DNA from: Terrimonas sp937888905
GTDB lineage: Bacteria > Bacteroidota > Bacteroidia > Chitinophagales > Chitinophagaceae
Assembly: GCA_937888905.1 (NCBI GenBank)
Contig: CALATA010000011.1
Location: forward strand, 186,001-250,000
Reading direction: 5' to 3'
DNA length: 64,000 bases
Made by a program: the position numbers and the translations under genes. Positions 16,440-26,121 of the stretch are shown here, in pieces (within the stretch, counting starts at the first letter, position 1; the number at the start of each line of letters is the position of its first letter). Below the pieces are notes generated by a model. It did no database searches. It saw nothing but the letters and a program-made list of their open reading frames with translations, and was not told the origin of the DNA.

Positions 16440-16472
16440 AGCCCCGACGGTCTGCACTGTCGGGGCTTTTTT
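16440..16472 (+). terminator. Rho-independent terminator after the SYLF gene
   Basis: A 9-bp GC-rich stem (AGCCCCGAC with GTCGGGGCT) and a 10-base loop are followed by six T. It separates the SYLF gene from the convergent nrdJ. Confidence 0.8.
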
Positions 16473-16496
16473 GACTTTTGAATTTTGACTTTTGAG

Positions 16497-19400
16497 TTAA
16501 CTACATCCGCCCTGATTGCCGCAGTTCAAACATTTATAACAGGTTCCGCTGCGCATCATGATGTGACCACACACATTACAGGCAGGCGCATCGCTTTGCA
16601 TATTCTTTGCCGCTGCATTCACTGCTTCCATGCTCCCGGCCTCTGTTTTTGCCGGCGTGGTGCGTATAGCTTTTACATGCTGCACAGGGCCCGATGCCGC
16701 GGTTATGCGCACACTGGACAATTCCTGGCTGGCATATTCGAGATTGGTTGGTATTTCATCCCATTCATCCGCACCCGTATTCATCACGTTGGGCTCATCC
16801 ACGATGTGCACGAGATCGGTACGGCCGAGATATTCGTAACCCAACACACGGAAGATAAAGTCAACAATGGATGTGGTTGAGCGGATATTCGGATGCTCCA
16901 CAAATCCGGAAGGATCGAATTTGGTAAAGGCGAATTTGTCTACAAATTCTTCCAACGGCACCCCATACTGCAGACCGATCGAAATGGAGATCGCGAAACA
17001 GTTCATCATGCTGCGCATGGTGGCGCCTTCTTTCGCCATATCGATAAAAATCTCACCGAGCGTACCATCATTGTATTCGCCCGTACGCAGGAATACCGCC
17101 TGTCCGTTGATCTTTGCTTTTTGTGTAAAGCCGCGACGTTTGGCCGGCAGCGAGCGGCGTTCAACAATGCTTGCCAGTTTGCGCTTGAGCTTGGTATCGG
17201 GTGATGCCTGTACACGTTTCTGCACTTCTTCCAGCAATTCTTCTACCGTCAGTTTGCTGAGATCGACGATGGTGGATAACGGCACATCTGCCGTCTCTTC
17301 CCGCGTAGTTTCTTTTGCTTCCTCTGTCTTCTTCTTTTTGTCTGATTTGTTGCTCAGTGGTTGCGAAAGCTTTGAGCCATCACGATACAGGGCATTTGCT
17401 TTCAGCCCCAACTGCCAGCTCAGGTAATAAGCGTCGGCTATTTCTTCCACGCTTGCTTCGTTGGGCAGGTTGATGGTTTTGGAGATGGCTCCGCTGATAA
17501 ACGGTTGTGTGGCACCCATCATCCGGATATGTCCGTGAGCATGGATGTATCGCTGACCTTTTTTGCCGCAGCGGTTGGCACAGTCAAATACCGGCAGGTG
17601 TTCTGCTTTGAGCAACGGCGCCCCTTCGATCATCATTGTTCCGCACACATAATCATTGGCTGCTTCGATCTGCTCGTCGCTGAAACCTAATGCTTCCAGC
17701 AGGCTCCATTCAAAATCGTTGTATTGTTCGGATGTAAAGCCAAGGCGTTGCAGACATTCTTCACCCAGTGTGTATTTGTTAAACACAAAGGCAATGTCAA
17801 ACGCCGATGATACGGCCGCATCCAGTTTTTTAATCTCGTCTGCAATGAATCCTTTTTCACTCAACGATTGATGATTGATAAAAGGAGCTCCTGCAAACGA
17901 AGCGGCACCTACCGCATATTTCACAATAGCATCCGCTTCTTTCTCACTATAGCCAAGATTTTTCAGGGCTACCGGCACCGATTGGTTGATGATTTTAAAA
18001 TAACCGCCTCCGGAAAGTTTTTTGAATTTCACCAGCGCGAAGTCTGGTTCAACGCCCGTGGTGTCACAGTCCATTACCAGCCCGATCGTTCCTGTAGGAG
18101 CGATCACGGTTGCCTGTGCATTGCGATAGCCATATTTTTCTCCTAATTCCACTGCATCGTCCCAGGCCTTACAGGCAGCTTTCAGCAGGTAATCGGGACA
18201 ATAAGTCGCTTTCAACCCCTGTGGTTTCAGGCTCAGTCCTTCGTACTCATCCGCATCGTAGGCGGCGAGACGGTGATTGCGCATCACGCGCATCATATGT
18301 TGCCTGTTTTCTTCAAACCGGGGGAAGGCACCGAGTGCCTGTGCCATCTCCGCAGAAGTTTTATAGGCTATACCGGTCATGATCGCCGTGATGGCGCCTG
18401 CTACGGCACGGGCTTCTTCGCTATCGTAAGGAATGCCGCTTACCATCAGCATGGTGCCGAGGTTGGCATATCCGAGACCGAGCGTGCGGTATTCATAACT
18501 CAGTTGCGCCACTTCTTTGGAGGGAAACTGCGCCATCAATACAGATACTTCCAGTACCACTGTCCACAGACGGCAATTGTATTCGTAGCCTTCTACGTCA
18601 AATACATTTTTTTCCGTGTCAAAGAATTTCATCAGGTTGGCGGATGCAAGGTTACACGCCGTGTTGTCGAGGAACATGTATTCCGAGCAGGGATTGGATG
18701 CGCGGATCTCACCACCTTCGGGACAGGTATGCCATTCGTTGATCGTAGTGTTGTATTGCGTACCCGGATCTGCACAACGCCATGCAGCGTAAGCCACCTG
18801 GTTCCACAATTCACGTGCAGGTACTTTTTTCATCACGCGTCCATCCATACGTCCTTTCAATTCCCAGTCGCCATCTTCTTCCAGTACTTTAAAGAAGGAA
18901 TTAGGAATGCGGATGGAGTTATTGGAATTTTGCCCGCTTACTGTTTTATAAGCTTCATCTTCATAACCGGAAGGGTAACCTGCCGCAATGAGTGCGCCCA
19001 CTTTCTTTTCTTCTTCTACTTTCCAGTTGATGAATTCCACTATCTCGGGGTGATCAAGATCGAGGCAAACCATCTTGGCTGCCCGGCGTGTAGTGCCGCC
19101 ACTCTTGATAGCGCCTGCTGCGCGGTCACCGATCTTGAGAAAACTCATCAGGCCGGAAGAAGTGCCACCACCACTCAGCTTCTCGCCTTCACCACGAAGA
19201 TTGGAATAGTTGGTGCCAACACCTGAACCATATTTGAAGATGCGTGCTTCACGAACCCATAGGTCCATGATACCACCTTCATTCACCAGGTCGTCATCCA
19301 CACTCAGGATAAAACAGGCATGAGGCTGGGGACGTTCGTATGCGTTTGTTGATTTTTTTAATTGACCATCTTTGGGGTCCACATAATAGTGTCCCTGTGG

Positions 19401-19862
19401 TTTACCGGTAATGCCATAGCTTTCGTACAGTCCGGTATTGAACCACTGCGGTGAATTGGGCACACACATTTGTGCGAGGATAGAATATACCAGTTCTTCA
19501 TAGAAAATCTGTGCGTCCTGTGTGCTGGCGAAATAACCATATCGCTCGCCCCATACTCTCCAGCAATTAGCCAGGCGATGCGCTACCTGTTTGGCAGATG
19601 TTTCGCGGCCAAGGCTGCAATCCGGTTGAGGTACACCAGCCTTTCTGAAATACTTCTGCGCCAGGATGTCCGTGGCAATCTGGCTCCACTGCTTCGGTAC
19701 TTCCACATTGTTCATTTCAAATACTACTTCACCCGTAGGGTTACGTATTACGGAAGTGCGGTAATCATATTCAAACTGATCAAAAACATGAATGGTATCG
19801 CTTGTGAAACGGCGACGAAACGTCAGCCCGTTTTTAGCGGCAGTGTCTTTTTTGCTGGCCAT
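16497..19862 (-). CDS. nrdJ: Adenosylcobalamin-dependent (class II) ribonucleotide reductase
   Basis: 1121 residues. It reduces ribonucleotides to deoxyribonucleotides using a B12-generated thiyl radical, independent of oxygen. Visible landmarks are PQPHACFIL (redox cysteine region), NPCSEYMFLDNTACNLASAN with the NxCxE active-site motif, and the barrel phosphate-binding segment APTGTIGLVMDCDTTGVEPD. A C-terminal extension ends in a zinc ribbon (CNVCGH, CYKCLNCG), usual for the long NrdJ type. The start is at ATG 19862. No class I or III subunits and no clear cobalamin riboswitch are seen nearby. It is convergent with the SYLF gene. Confidence 0.95.
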   Translation of the reverse strand: MASKKDTAAKNGLTFRRRFTSDTIHVFDQFEYDYRTSVIRNPTGEVVFEMNNVEVPKQWSQIATDILAQKYFRKAGVPQPDCSLGRETSAKQVAHRLANCWRVWGERYGYFASTQDAQIFYEELVYSILAQMCVPNSPQWFNTGLYESYGITGKPQGHYYVDPKDGQLKKSTNAYERPQPHACFILSVDDDLVNEGGIMDLWVREARIFKYGSGVGTNYSNLRGEGEKLSGGGTSSGLMSFLKIGDRAAGAIKSGGTTRRAAKMVCLDLDHPEIVEFINWKVEEEKKVGALIAAGYPSGYEDEAYKTVSGQNSNNSIRIPNSFFKVLEEDGDWELKGRMDGRVMKKVPARELWNQVAYAAWRCADPGTQYNTTINEWHTCPEGGEIRASNPCSEYMFLDNTACNLASANLMKFFDTEKNVFDVEGYEYNCRLWTVVLEVSVLMAQFPSKEVAQLSYEYRTLGLGYANLGTMLMVSGIPYDSEEARAVAGAITAIMTGIAYKTSAEMAQALGAFPRFEENRQHMMRVMRNHRLAAYDADEYEGLSLKPQGLKATYCPDYLLKAACKAWDDAVELGEKYGYRNAQATVIAPTGTIGLVMDCDTTGVEPDFALVKFKKLSGGGYFKIINQSVPVALKNLGYSEKEADAIVKYAVGAASFAGAPFINHQSLSEKGFIADEIKKLDAAVSSAFDIAFVFNKYTLGEECLQRLGFTSEQYNDFEWSLLEALGFSDEQIEAANDYVCGTMMIEGAPLLKAEHLPVFDCANRCGKKGQRYIHAHGHIRMMGATQPFISGAISKTINLPNEASVEEIADAYYLSWQLGLKANALYRDGSKLSQPLSNKSDKKKKTEEAKETTREETADVPLSTIVDLSKLTVEELLEEVQKRVQASPDTKLKRKLASIVERRSLPAKRRGFTQKAKINGQAVFLRTGEYNDGTLGEIFIDMAKEGATMRSMMNCFAISISIGLQYGVPLEEFVDKFAFTKFDPSGFVEHPNIRSTTSIVDFIFRVLGYEYLGRTDLVHIVDEPNVMNTGADEWDEIPTNLEYASQELSSVRITAASGPVQHVKAIRTTPAKTEAGSMEAVNAAAKNMQSDAPACNVCGHIMMRSGTCYKCLNCGNQGGCS

Positions 19863-20218
19863 AACTGAAGTTTTTCTGGGTTTGTATTTAGACGGTTTTG
19901 GAGAAAATGGTTTACCGGAGAGGTCTCTACGAAACTATTTCTAAAATGGAACTATTCAAGGTCACAGATATGCACATTTGTGGAAAAGGCATCCGGGAAA
20001 TCCCGTATTGCGGCACCAGTGCGGCTTCGCCCCTTTATGCACATTATGTTATTTTTTTGTGACCCGGTTTTTTGGAAAATCGGGTCGATATCAGTAAACT
20101 ATCACACAAATTCCGGAGCCTTTATAGCCTTGCATATTTCGTGCTGAAAACAACGCTTCATATTCCGGTAACATAATTCTAACGAATCTATAACTTGAAT
20201 TTTTCGTTCTTTTGTCGC
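19863..20218. other. Intergenic region between divergent nrdJ and DUF2490 genes
   Basis: A 356-base gap with no gene. It holds a small GC-rich patch with short inverted repeats (CGGGAAATCCCG at about 19989-20000; GCGGCACCAGTGCGGC). I find no convincing B12 box, NrdR box or consensus -7/-33 pair for nrdJ here. Confidence 0.4.
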
Positions 20219-20947
20219 ATGAAAAAACAGGTCTGCGTTTGCTTACTTCTTCTCTTTACATTAAGCACATTGAACGTTTCCGCACAATCACAATTCAGCG
20301 GCTGGGGTGCGTCGTTTAACACATTTAAGCTCAATAAAAAATTCAGTGTTCACGCGGATGTGCAATGGCGCAGCACAGATGAATTAAAACAAATGCAAAC
20401 CTTGCTGCTGCGTTCCGGCATTAATTTTCATGCAAACAAAAACCTGATTCTTACAGCGGGTTATGCTTACATCAGCAACCGTAACCGTTCCGGAAATCTT
20501 TCGGCTTATATTCCTGAGCACCGCATCTGGCAGCAGTTGATTTATAACCATAAAATAAAAACCGTATTCACCCAACACCGTTTCCGCCTGGAGCAGCGGT
20601 TGCTGGCAAGAACGGCGGTGGTCAATAATGAATTGGAAAAGACCAGTACGGTTACATCCCACCGTGCGCGTTATTTTATCAGAAATATTCTTCCGCTTCG
20701 GCAGCAGGCTTCTTTTACGGAAGGTTTTTTTGCTGCTTTGCAAAATGAGGTATTCGTCAACGTGGCCAACAACGACCGGGTCAACGGAAAATTCTTCGAT
20801 CAGAACCGGGTTTACCTGGCAATCGGGTACCGGATCAATAAATCTTTCGACCTGGAAGCCGGTTATATGAACCAATATGTGTCGGGCCGCGGGGACCGGT
20901 TTACCAATAATCATATCGCTCAGCTGGCCACCTATCTCCGACTTTGA
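20219..20947 (+). CDS. DUF2490 domain protein (predicted outer-membrane beta-barrel)
   Basis: 242 residues from ATG 20219. An upstream TTG start is less likely, since the signal peptide begins at MKKQVCVCLLLLFTL and ends near NVSAQ. The mature part has alternating amphipathic strands, WGASFNTFKLNKKFSVHADV, the RxRxR-rich LRSGINFHANKNLILTAGYA, RLEQRLL, and ends in the aromatic-poor ATYLRL. DUF2490 members are predicted to be small barrels of unknown function. It stands alone upstream of the GGGP synthase gene (104-base gap). Confidence 0.82.
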   Translation: MKKQVCVCLLLLFTLSTLNVSAQSQFSGWGASFNTFKLNKKFSVHADVQWRSTDELKQMQTLLLRSGINFHANKNLILTAGYAYISNRNRSGNLSAYIPEHRIWQQLIYNHKIKTVFTQHRFRLEQRLLARTAVVNNELEKTSTVTSHRARYFIRNILPLRQQASFTEGFFAALQNEVFVNVANNDRVNGKFFDQNRVYLAIGYRINKSFDLEAGYMNQYVSGRGDRFTNNHIAQLATYLRL

Positions 20948-21001
20948 GCCCGGAAGCCTTATCTTTGTCCCGAAACGGCAAGCCCTGAATCGCTAAAAAC
21001 C

Positions 21002-21031
21002 TTTGTAAATCAAAAAGTTTTCGCATTTTTG
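21002..21031 (+). promoter_or_regulatory. Near-consensus promoter of the GGGP synthase gene
   Basis: TTTG at 21002-21005, 18 bases, then CATTTTTG at 21024-21031 (one mismatch to TAnnTTTG). It ends 20 bases before the ATG at 21052. Confidence 0.45.
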
Positions 21032-21051
21032 CATTAACCAACCGGTACCGG

Positions 21052-21807
21052 ATGAAGTCGGCTATTTATCATTCACTTACTGAACGAAAGCAACAAGGCA
21101 AGAAATCTTTTGCCGTGCTGATCGATCCTGATAAAGTGAACAAAACCATACTGGATGAGTTGATCGGACTTGCCCACACTGCCCAGGTAGATTATTTCTT
21201 CGTAGGCGGAAGTCTCGTTATCTCGAATCACCTGGACGAATGCCTTCAGCATATCCGCCAGCATTCTTCCATTCCCCTTATACTTTTTCCCGGTAGCCCG
21301 GCGCAGGTATCCCGCCACGCAGACGCCTTGCTTTATTTATCCCTTATTTCCGGAAGGAATCCTGAGCTCCTGATCGGACAACATGTGGTGTCTGCACCGT
21401 TTGTCAAGCAAAGCGGACTGGAGATCATGCCAACCGGTTATATCGTGGTTGACGGTGGAGCGCCTACTACGGTTTCTTATATCAGCAATGCCTCCCCCGT
21501 GCCGGCCGATAAAAACGAAATTGCGATGTGTACGGCCATGGCCGGTGAAATGCTGGGCATGAAGCTTATCTATATGGATGCGGGAAGCGGTGCGCGCCGT
21601 GCCATCACCGAAGAAATGATCAACGTGGTAGCACGCCAGATCGAAGTACCGCTGATCATTGGTGGCGGTATTACCACACCTGAAAAAGCTTACCTCAATT
21701 GCAAAGCCGGCGCCGATGTGATCGTAGTAGGCAATGCGATTGAAAAAGATCCCGGATTGATCCAGGAAATGAGTGCGGCTATCCATTCGGTCGCCGTATC
21801 AGCCTGA
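21052..21807 (+). CDS. Geranylgeranylglyceryl phosphate synthase family protein (PcrB/MoeO5-like)
   Basis: 251 residues, a TIM-barrel prenyltransferase joining a polyprenyl diphosphate to sn-glycerol-1-phosphate. Visible sites are LIDPDKVNKTILDEL (N-terminal catalytic Asp region), DYFFVGGSLV, LFPGSPAQVS, MKLIYMDAGSGARRAI and the phosphate-binding loop IIGGGITTPEKAYL. Bacteroidota members of this family have been shown biochemically to be GGGP synthases, although the final lipid product in these bacteria is unclear. No other ether-lipid gene is in the window. It is a single-gene unit with its own promoter. Confidence 0.88.
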   Translation: MKSAIYHSLTERKQQGKKSFAVLIDPDKVNKTILDELIGLAHTAQVDYFFVGGSLVISNHLDECLQHIRQHSSIPLILFPGSPAQVSRHADALLYLSLISGRNPELLIGQHVVSAPFVKQSGLEIMPTGYIVVDGGAPTTVSYISNASPVPADKNEIAMCTAMAGEMLGMKLIYMDAGSGARRAITEEMINVVARQIEVPLIIGGGITTPEKAYLNCKAGADVIVVGNAIEKDPGLIQEMSAAIHSVAVSA

Positions 21808-22009
21808 CAAGCCAACTGCCGGATCAGGGCATCCGGCGATAATCAGGGTATGCCCATCGAAATTTGACACAACCTTCTCTTCCGTTAAGCCAACATACTT
21901 ACCTTTGCGACCCGTTTTAGTACAACGGTCTGCTGCAGAGGACTTTCAAGCTGTCGTCCATCTTACTCGGCACCACTGCAGGAGTTTTTTTATAACCTAA
22001 ATCGCAATG

Positions 22010-23326
22010 ATGAAAAAGAGTTTTCTTTTTGTCTCTTTGCTGATCCTTGGCCTGGCCGCACAGGCGCAGAAAAAATCTGCACTCGGATTCAGCTTTAACT
22101 TTACCGACTTCAGTACGCCAACCGCTATCAGCAACACTTCGCTCAGCGATGTATTGAAAGATTATCCCTGGTATAAAGTGAAAAATATGGCCGCCGGTTT
22201 CTCTGCTTATTACTGGCACGGTCTAGGTAAGAAACTGGATTTCTCCGTACGCTATAATGGTGCATTCAATCCTGATTTCTCTACCGCTGAAACGCCTGAA
22301 TCAAAAGATTACTCCAACGAACTGGAAGCATCCCTGCATGCATTCCTGCTGCGCAGCGACCGCTTCTTTTCTCCGTTCCTGACGGCAGGCATCGGTGCCG
22401 GTAATTATTACAAGAGCAAGATCCAGCCTTATGCTCCGCTGGGTGTAGGTTTTCAGTTCAACCTGAAACAGGAAACTTTTATTTTCCTGCAAGCCAACTA
22501 CCGCGTGAGCTTCGACCGCGAGAAAGTACCCAACAGCCTTTTCTATTCAATTGGTGTGGCGCAATCACTGCGTGGCCCCCGCGAGCCGAAGGTTATTCCT
22601 CCTCCGCCACCACCACCGGTTGTTGACCGCGACAACGATGGCGTTCCCGACAGCATCGATGCTTGTCCTGATGCTCCGGGCCTGGCTGCCTTGCAAGGTT
22701 GCCCCGACAGAGATAAAGACGGTATTGCCGACAAAGACGACAAGTGCCCTGATGTGGCAGGTGTTGCCAAGTACAATGGTTGCCCCATCCCTGATACAGA
22801 TGGAGACGGCATCAACGACGACGAGGATAAATGTCCTACACAACCCGGCGTAGCACGTTACCAGGGTTGCCCTGTTCCCGATTCCGACAACGATGGCGTG
22901 AACGATGAAGAAGATGCATGCCCGACTATTCCCGGTACGGCTGCCAACAAAGGTTGCCCCGAGATCAAAGAAGAAGTGAAGAAGAAAGTAGACTATGCAG
23001 CAACACGCATCCTGTTTGCTACCGGTAGCTACAAACTGCTGGCCTCTTCCAATAAAGGCCTCAATGAAGTAGCGAAAATCCTGGAAGAAAATCCGGATAT
23101 GAAACTTTACATCGACGGTCATACCGACAATACCGGTACGCCGGCTATCAATGAGAAGTTGAGTAATGATCGTGCGAATGCGGTTAAACAATATTTCATC
23201 AGCAAAGGAATTGCTGAAAGCCGTCTCTTCGCTGCCGGTCACGGTCAGGACGAGCCGATCGCAGATAACAAAACTGCTGCCGGTCGTCAGAAGAACCGCC
23301 GTGTGGTGATGAAACTTGCTTATTAA
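22010..23326 (+). CDS. OmpA family outer-membrane protein with thrombospondin type 3 repeats
   Basis: 438 residues from the second of two adjacent ATGs (22007, 22010). There is a signal peptide (MKKSFLFVSLLILGLAAQAQ) and an 8-strand-like N-terminal barrel to about residue 190 (ending YSIGVAQSLRG). A proline hinge (PPPPPPPVVDRD) leads to four calcium-binding TSP3-type repeats (DNDGVPDSIDACPDAPG and variants). The OmpA C-terminal domain (about 330-438) has DGHTDNTGTPAINEKLSNDR and GRQKNRRVVM, which bind peptidoglycan. It tethers the outer membrane to the wall. TACCTTTG at 21900-21907 is a plausible -7 box, implying a leader of about 95 bases. A strong terminator follows. Confidence 0.93.
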   Translation: MKKSFLFVSLLILGLAAQAQKKSALGFSFNFTDFSTPTAISNTSLSDVLKDYPWYKVKNMAAGFSAYYWHGLGKKLDFSVRYNGAFNPDFSTAETPESKDYSNELEASLHAFLLRSDRFFSPFLTAGIGAGNYYKSKIQPYAPLGVGFQFNLKQETFIFLQANYRVSFDREKVPNSLFYSIGVAQSLRGPREPKVIPPPPPPPVVDRDNDGVPDSIDACPDAPGLAALQGCPDRDKDGIADKDDKCPDVAGVAKYNGCPIPDTDGDGINDDEDKCPTQPGVARYQGCPVPDSDNDGVNDEEDACPTIPGTAANKGCPEIKEEVKKKVDYAATRILFATGSYKLLASSNKGLNEVAKILEENPDMKLYIDGHTDNTGTPAINEKLSNDRANAVKQYFISKGIAESRLFAAGHGQDEPIADNKTAAGRQKNRRVVMKLAY

Positions 23327-23376
23327 GTTATAAGTTTTAGGTAATAAGTATTAAGTAATACAGCCACAATCAAAAA

Positions 23377-23409
23377 GAAAGGCCGTCTCTCCGGGACGGC
23401 CTTTCTTTT
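23377..23409 (+). terminator. Rho-independent terminator after the OmpA gene
   Basis: An 11-bp stem (GAAAGGCCGTC with GACGGCCTTTC) with a short TCTCCGG loop, then TTTTG. Between the stop and this hairpin is a TTATAAGTTTTAGGTAATAA repeat word of the family discussed under findings. Confidence 0.75.
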
Positions 23410-23540
23410 GTATTAGAACGCGCAAGATATCAGGTTTCGGGTAACAGGTTTAACGTAAATAGCCCTCTTGAACCTCAGGTGATAATGCGGCTGTTTTATT
23501 GACAATTCACGCCCAATTATCAAATTTTCAAATCATCAAA

Positions 23541-24800
23541 TTATCTAATTAACTCCATCGTTCCGGAAGCCACCGCCCGCACCACCGCCACCAGATGTTC
23601 GAAATTGATCCGCTTAACTTCATCGCAGGGCTGATGATAACAACGATCTTCGTCATCGCTGCTCATGATCGTATGTGCAGGCACCCCGGCTTTTACAAAA
23701 GAATAATTATCGCTGCGTGAATACAACTGCCGCTCAGGATCGCGTTCCCTGATCACTTTTAACCCCGCTGCCGAAAGTGAACGCGCGAGAGTTTTGCCTA
23801 AAGGAGATTGATCTTGCCCGGTAATGAATACTTTTTTCTTCCCATACTGCGCTATGCCGATCATCTCGATGTTTATACCGGCCACCACGGCTTGGGGATT
23901 GATCTCCTTCATAAACTCCCGTGAGCCCAATAAGCCCCATTCTTCTCCCGCAAAGGCACAAAACAACAATGTGCGGCTGTTATTTTTTAACTGCGAAAAA
24001 TAACGCGCAAGCAACACGACCGCCGTGGTCCCGGATGCATTGTCATTTGCACCGTTCAATATACTGTCGCGGCGCTCGTGCGGATCTACGCCCATATGAT
24101 CATAATGCGATGTATAGGCTACGATCTCACCCGGAAGACTGTCACCGGGCAACACGCCCACCACGTTAAAGAGTAAAGTTTGGTAATAATCAGGATCGGC
24201 CTGGACCACCATCGTCTTTGGTGCATTATCATTCACAACGATCAACACATTCCGCTGAATACCCTTGGGCGGCAGCGTCCATTCTTCGGGAAGTTTGTTT
24301 TTATCCGAGAAAGGTTTCTTTGTCCAAAGCAACAGATCGCCGCCAGGCGACGCGGCATACCGGCGCAGCAACCCGCTGTCGAGACTATCCAGTTCTGTCA
24401 CTTCAAACGAGCCTAAGGATTTGTCTGCATAAGCTGCCGCATCTGTGAGAAAAAATTCGAAGTGGTCCGTTTGTAAAAAATCCCCATTCCACAGCACAAT
24501 ATCTGCCTGTGGAATGGGGATCGGCCCGTCTTCTGTAATCGTTTGCGGGAAGAACGGTATCAGCAATGATTTTTGTCCGTATAGAGGTTTTAATCCCGCT
24601 TGTTGAAATTGCTGCGCCAGGTAAGCGGCCGCTTCGTATCGTTCGGGGCGGCCGTTGCCGCGGCCCTTCAGTTGATCCGAAGCGAGATATCCCAGTATCT
24701 CGCGTGCGGCTTCTTCACTGATCACACTGTCTGCCAGCGGCTGTTGTGCAACAACAGGCAGGCTCATCAGGATCATACCGGTGATGAGCAGTCTTTTCAT
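23541..24800 (-). CDS. M28 family metallopeptidase (paralogue 2 of tandem pair)
   Basis: 419 residues with signal peptide MKRLLITGMILMSLPVVAQQ. M28 zinc-site segments are YTSHYDHMGV, ILNGANDNASGTTAVVLLA, FAGEEWGLLGSREF (catalytic/metal Glu pair), INIEMIGI and the final SRSDNYSFVKAGVPAHTIMS with a His ligand. It is an exported aminopeptidase-like zinc enzyme acting in the periplasm or outside. Its ATG is one base past the stop of the paralogue at 24802-26085, so the two are surely co-transcribed. It is probably the last gene of a lytS-lytTR-M28-M28 unit. Confidence 0.9.
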   Translation of the reverse strand: MKRLLITGMILMSLPVVAQQPLADSVISEEAAREILGYLASDQLKGRGNGRPERYEAAAYLAQQFQQAGLKPLYGQKSLLIPFFPQTITEDGPIPIPQADIVLWNGDFLQTDHFEFFLTDAAAYADKSLGSFEVTELDSLDSGLLRRYAASPGGDLLLWTKKPFSDKNKLPEEWTLPPKGIQRNVLIVVNDNAPKTMVVQADPDYYQTLLFNVVGVLPGDSLPGEIVAYTSHYDHMGVDPHERRDSILNGANDNASGTTAVVLLARYFSQLKNNSRTLLFCAFAGEEWGLLGSREFMKEINPQAVVAGINIEMIGIAQYGKKKVFITGQDQSPLGKTLARSLSAAGLKVIRERDPERQLYSRSDNYSFVKAGVPAHTIMSSDDEDRCYHQPCDEVKRINFEHLVAVVRAVASGTMELIR

Positions 24801-24801
24801 T

Positions 24802-26085
24802 TTATTTTTCTTTTACGCGGGATGGTGTGTCTTTTCCCGATATGATCGAGCGTGCACTCAGGGCAATAGAGTTGATGATCTTTGCCATGTTTTCCATATC
24901 CAGCGTTTCCACATGATCGGTTACTTTATGGTAGTTGGGTTCATCTTCCATCTTGGCAGTAGAGATCGTATGTGCAGGTACGCCCAGTCTCGCCAGCGTG
25001 GCATTGTCTGAACGGTAAAACAATTGTTGATCAGGATAAGGATCCGGATGAAAAGTGAAGCCGGTGCCCGTAAGGTTCGACTGCAATATTTTTCCCATAT
25101 CCGATTTTTCATAACCGGTAATGTAAGCGGAGTTGCGTCCCCATTTACTTTCTGTGCCGATCATTTCGATATTGAACATGGCCATCACCTTGTCGGGATG
25201 GAACTGTTTGGAAAAATATTGCGAACCGTAACCGCCTACTTCTTCCGCGGTAAACGCGGCAAAAATAATGGTGCGGTCGTTGTTGCCTAAAGCTTTGTAG
25301 TAACGTGCAAGCAGGATTACAGCTGTAATACCGGCGGCATCATCATTTGCACCGTTGAAGATCGAATCGCCGTTGATCGCTTCGCGGGTAGAAATGCCGA
25401 TGTGATCATAATGGCCGGAGAAGATCACATATTGATCTTTGTGTTTTTTGCCGGGTAGTATGCCCACCACGTTGGCCAGTTTTTTTTCTTCAACGGAATG
25501 TTTGGCGGCAAATGAAAAACTGTTCGCTTTTTTACCTAAAACAAAAATCACCGACTTGTCAGACTTGAACAAGGTGCGTTTGAGAAAAGAAAGACGGGGA
25601 AATGTATTGGCAAAACTTTCGTCAACCCATACGATCAGGTTTTTTTCAGCAGTTGCCGCGCCCATTACGCCTTCAAATAATTCATCGCCGGCGGCAATGG
25701 TACGCTGCTCGTATCCTGATTGATCGGAAACTGTCAGATCAGCCGTGGAGGTTAATACTAGTACTTTTTTCGCATCAACGGCTTGCCCGTCGATAGTTGC
25801 GGTAAGCGATTCCTGTTTGGGGCTCACCATCGAAAACGACTGCAGGTAAGCGTTGCCGCTTCCGGGTTGCAGTCCTGCTTCTTTGAATTGTGCGGCGATA
25901 TAATCGGCCGCCTTATCAATTTCAGGCGTAAAAACTTTACGGCCTTTCATTTCATCAGCCGCCAGTACGCGGATGATCTTTTCAGCAGCAGGTGCGTTGA
26001 TAATTTTATCCGCCGACTGCGCACAGGCCGTGCTGACAACAAATCCGCTAACTAACAATAAAGCCGTAGAACGATGGAACATCAT
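24802..26085 (-). CDS. M28 family metallopeptidase (paralogue 1 of tandem pair)
   Basis: 427 residues. The signal peptide is MMFHRSTALLLVSGFVVSTA, possibly lipid-modified at Cys in TACAQ, though the lipobox is weak. Zinc-site motifs are FSGHYDHIGI, IFNGANDDAAGITAVILLA, FTAEEVGGYGSQYF, FNIEMIGTE and YRSDNATLARLGVPAHTIS, followed by YHKVTDHVETLDMENM. The layout matches its downstream neighbour at about 40 percent by eye, a tandem duplication. It starts 36 bases after the LytTR regulator stop on the same strand. Substrate specificity is unknown. Confidence 0.9.
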   Translation of the reverse strand: MMFHRSTALLLVSGFVVSTACAQSADKIINAPAAEKIIRVLAADEMKGRKVFTPEIDKAADYIAAQFKEAGLQPGSGNAYLQSFSMVSPKQESLTATIDGQAVDAKKVLVLTSTADLTVSDQSGYEQRTIAAGDELFEGVMGAATAEKNLIVWVDESFANTFPRLSFLKRTLFKSDKSVIFVLGKKANSFSFAAKHSVEEKKLANVVGILPGKKHKDQYVIFSGHYDHIGISTREAINGDSIFNGANDDAAGITAVILLARYYKALGNNDRTIIFAAFTAEEVGGYGSQYFSKQFHPDKVMAMFNIEMIGTESKWGRNSAYITGYEKSDMGKILQSNLTGTGFTFHPDPYPDQQLFYRSDNATLARLGVPAHTISTAKMEDEPNYHKVTDHVETLDMENMAKIINSIALSARSIISGKDTPSRVKEK

Positions 26086-26121
26086 GCCGTTTGTATAATT
26101 TAAAAAATTGATAATCGATAC

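Noticed and set aside
18273..19226. 317-codon open frame antisense to nrdJ
   Set aside because: It overlaps conserved nrdJ coding sequence completely and shows Cys/His/Phe-rich, domain-free text typical of antisense frames.
19970..20060. Possible cobalamin riboswitch upstream of nrdJ
   Set aside because: GC-rich inverted repeats are present (CGGGAAATCCCG and CACCAGTG context), but the conserved B12-box and core text are not recognisable on either strand.
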